Position numbers and translations under genes: made by a program. The notes under the pieces were generated by a model. It had not been told where the DNA came from. It did not search any database and saw only the letters and a program-made list of their open reading frames with translations. A stretch of 18,930 nucleotides of DNA. Source: Gracilaria vermiculophylla (Eukaryota > Rhodophyta > Florideophyceae > Gracilariales > Gracilariaceae). Shown here piece by piece: positions 17,302-18,930 of this stretch; position 1 is the first letter of the stretch, and every line of letters starts with the position of its first letter. The stretch lies in the NCBI GenBank assembly GCA_019155205.2, contig JAHNZQ020000277.1, forward strand, positions 1,731,111 through 1,750,040, read 5' to 3'.

Positions 17302-17843
17302 GTGTTTGTAGCACACCAATCAATGTCTTCTCACAACGCTGTCTGTGCTTCACCTGTTGATGCTGATTGTGGGCGCGCGGCAAATGGATGGAATGGAACG
17401 ATCGACACCAGTTTCACAACACTTCATGTGGTTGGCAATAATGGGGCTCGTGATGAAACTGTCGGAGACGAGAACATCTGGCTATGAATACTGGGATCAC
17501 CCGTACGTTTTCGGACGTAAGCAAGTTTGTCGAACTTATCCATGAAACTGTTTGCACTACGGTTCGGACGTTCGCGTTTTCTTTGGCCCACTGGCTTCCA
17601 CTAGTTCCAACTCTTCTCTACAGTGTGGCTCCCGAAGAATTTGCGAAACTGTCATCATTTTTGAAAGCTACTTTCACGAGAACCATACTGATATTGCACG
17701 CCAACCAGCTCCTGTCTTCAGTTCTGTCTGCCGGTGCAACTCGCTTCTTGGCTCTTGTGTCGCCAAGAGCCAAGCCCCACAGCAAATTGTTGTTTCTTAG
17801 ACGGACACTCCGGCGCCTCATTTTGCGCTGTCGTGCTTTTTAA
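17302..17843 (+). other. Ambiguous overlapping plus-strand frames, possibly a decayed gene
   Basis: Three plus-strand frames are open in relay. 17302-17487 has DADCGRAANGWNGTIDTSFT. A second has GYEYWDHPYVFGRKQVCRTY, a TGA about 17546, then HYGSDVRVFFGPLASTSSNS and CETVIIFESYFHENHTDIAR. The third (17484-17843) is hydrophobic. The Cys-containing second frame is the most protein-like. The switch from the first to the second near 17480 would be one base. No family recognised. Confidence 0.25.
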
Positions 17844-17941
17844 GACAGGGCCAAGACAGGGGTTTTAGGGGCGTCAAGGGGCGGACCACTTTTTTTTGTC
17901 GGCCTGATCGACCACCTGTGGTTCCAACGGATCTTTTCAAG

Positions 17942-17947
17942 GTGAGT
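17942..17947 (+). other. Consensus 5' splice donor just before the kinase ATG
   Basis: TTTTCAAG|GTGAGTCG matches the eukaryotic donor consensus. It lies 16 bases before ATG 17958, so an intron starting here would remove the kinase start. No acceptor close by makes sense. It may be fortuitous, or serve an alternative transcript. Confidence 0.25.
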
Positions 17948-17957
17948 CGTGGCCAGT

Positions 17958-18716
17958 ATGTTGAAAGTGCTGGAGAAAGCGCAGATATTTGAAGAAAATA
18001 AAGATGGCATGACGTTCACGCACACCACGATTGTATGTGAAGATATCAATGGGTTTTTTGTCGCTACCATGAAGTGCCCTTTGAGTGAGGTACCCGAGAC
18101 GTTGGAGAAGTCACAGGACCTACAAGGATTCAGAGTTCTACCGGAAGACATATATCCGAGTATTGACAATCTGTCCATTACAAAGGTGCCATCTCATTCC
18201 TCTGAGCCTTATTATGTCAAAAGACAAAGTTTACTGTTATATGAACCAGGCGACGACGGCCCAAGGAAACTTATGCTCCATGAAATACGCATCTTGGAAG
18301 CGGTAAAAGATTTCGAGCATCCGAACATAGCAAAGTATCACGGTTGTCTTGAGGAAGGAAATCGTTTGGTTGGACTGTGTTTCGAGAGGTATTCAGAAAC
18401 CCTTGCGGAAAGAGTTCGGCGCAAGGATAATACAACAGATGTGGACCATTGCTTGAATGGAATTAGGAGCGGAATTACACACCTTCACTCCCTAGGATAT
18501 TGCCACAATGATATCAATCCCTCAAACATTATGTTCAGCGAAAACGGCACCCCTGTGATCATTGACTTTGACTCTTGTCTTCCCACTGGCACAAAGTTGG
18601 GACTCAAATCCGGGACACCGCTCTTTTCGGACGAAGACGCAACTCATTCAGAACCTAAGAATGACTACTACAGCCTGCGTTTAGTGAAGGAATACCTCGA
18701 AGCAGAGGTTTTTTAA
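17958..18716 (+). CDS. Protein-kinase-like protein, HND/DFD type (paralogue of the gene at 2560)
   Basis: A 252-residue intact kinase-like protein. Visible motifs: MLHEIRILEAVKDF (alpha-C Glu) and HPNIAKYHGCLEEGNRLVGL at about 106-140, the catalytic loop CHNDINPSNIMF (H183, D185, N190), IIDFDSC (DFD 203-205 in place of DFG), and a C-terminal KNDYYSLRLVKEYLE. It aligns over its full length with the minus-strand kinase at 2560-3324, including an N-terminal part with PEDIYPSIDNLS opposite PHDHIFPLYEDG. The ATG at 17958 was preferred over a GTG at 17949. HND and DFD replace HRD and DFG but keep the catalytic Asp, Asn and the first metal-binding Asp, so activity is plausible. The usual beta-3 lysine is not obvious. 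Substrate and pathway are unknown. Confidence 0.85.
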   Translation: MLKVLEKAQIFEENKDGMTFTHTTIVCEDINGFFVATMKCPLSEVPETLEKSQDLQGFRVLPEDIYPSIDNLSITKVPSHSSEPYYVKRQSLLLYEPGDDGPRKLMLHEIRILEAVKDFEHPNIAKYHGCLEEGNRLVGLCFERYSETLAERVRRKDNTTDVDHCLNGIRSGITHLHSLGYCHNDINPSNIMFSENGTPVIIDFDSCLPTGTKLGLKSGTPLFSDEDATHSEPKNDYYSLRLVKEYLEAEVF

Positions 18717-18803
18717 CTGTAGTCACTACGCTTAGTTGCTTTGTGTGTATATGCCTTATCCGCAGCACCTGTTAAGTTATCATGTTTGTGTGCGACGGTG
18801 AAT

Positions 18804-18930
18804 TACAGTCTGTTTCAAAATCATAACACGTCGGTGTTCAAGTACAAAAATTGTGAATTTGGTACTGTACGACTACAAGATCAAGATTAAAAATAAATTC
18901 AAGTCCAAAAACCGTTTCAAAATCATAACA
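18804..18930 (+). mobile_element. Tc1/mariner-like element, left end with internal direct repeat
   Basis: The sequence from 18804 is TACAGTCTGTTTCAAAATCA, matching the other two ends (26 minus, 13098 minus). The 17-mer GTTTCAAAATCATAACA occurs at 18812-18828 and again at 18914-18930, 102 bp apart in the same direction. Paired direct repeats inside a terminal repeat are typical of the IR/DR type of Tc1-like elements, where each is a transposase binding site. The element body lies beyond the window edge. Confidence 0.65.

Noticed and set aside
17484..17843. 119-codon hydrophobic plus-strand frame
   Set aside because: A neighbouring frame over the same bases has better composition, and the hydrophobic run is not a clean membrane segment pattern.
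1..18930. CRISPR array, bacterial operon or phage island
   Set aside because: No regularly spaced short repeats, no ribosome-binding sites before clustered genes, and the recognisable genes are eukaryotic.

Overview
The window looks like nuclear DNA of a eukaryotic microbe with short or few introns. I cannot fix the lineage. A decayed RNA polymerase III second-largest subunit, splice-acceptor-like polypyrimidine-CAG sites, Ty3/gypsy fragments and Tc1/mariner-type ends all say eukaryote. The kinase families look like those expanded in fungi, and the HAT-type repeats resemble proteins known from algae. A fungus, a red alga or an oomycete-like protist all remain possible. No rRNA, tRNA, CRISPR or bacterial operon signal was seen.

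Layout. A Tc1/mariner-like end lies at 1-26. An RPC2 (Pol III subunit) pseudogene lies on the minus strand at about 375-1348, and a Ty3/gypsy integrase remnant (minus) at about 1654-2474. An intact protein-kinase-like gene follows at 2560-3324 (minus). A 93-bp tandem duplication occupies 3593-3778, and a small Ser/Lys-rich protein gene 4227-4625 (plus). From 5.5 to 10.8 kb there are several broken reading frames: an unknown gene at 5492-7029 (minus), a coiled-coil-like gene at 7551-8105 (plus), an unknown gene at 8153-8956 (minus), a Ser/Thr/Pro-rich stretch at 9120-10116 (minus) and HAT-like repeats at 10150-10746 (minus).

A CpG-rich stretch without a clear gene covers about 10.8-11.78 kb. 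It is followed by plus-strand protein-like pieces at 11790-12998. At 13043-13098 a second Tc1/mariner-like end abuts a second Ty3/gypsy fragment (13098-13512, plus) with a one-base frame break. From 13.5 to 15.5 kb there is little beyond short tandem repeats and ambiguous open frames. A second type of kinase-like gene lies at 15681-16526 (minus) with one in-frame stop. An unknown open frame lies at 16756-17193 (minus). A second intact kinase, paralogous to the first, lies at 17958-18716 (plus). The right edge enters a third Tc1/mariner-like element at 18804.

Reading. This is a repeat-rich region in which most old coding sequence is decaying, while two paralogous kinase-like genes stay open. 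Their start codons can be set by comparison: both give proteins of about 250 residues with the catalytic residues at the same positions. No cooperating gene system could be shown. The most interesting features are the two-family kinase cluster, the mariner-type ends bracketing it, and the Pol III subunit pseudogene.
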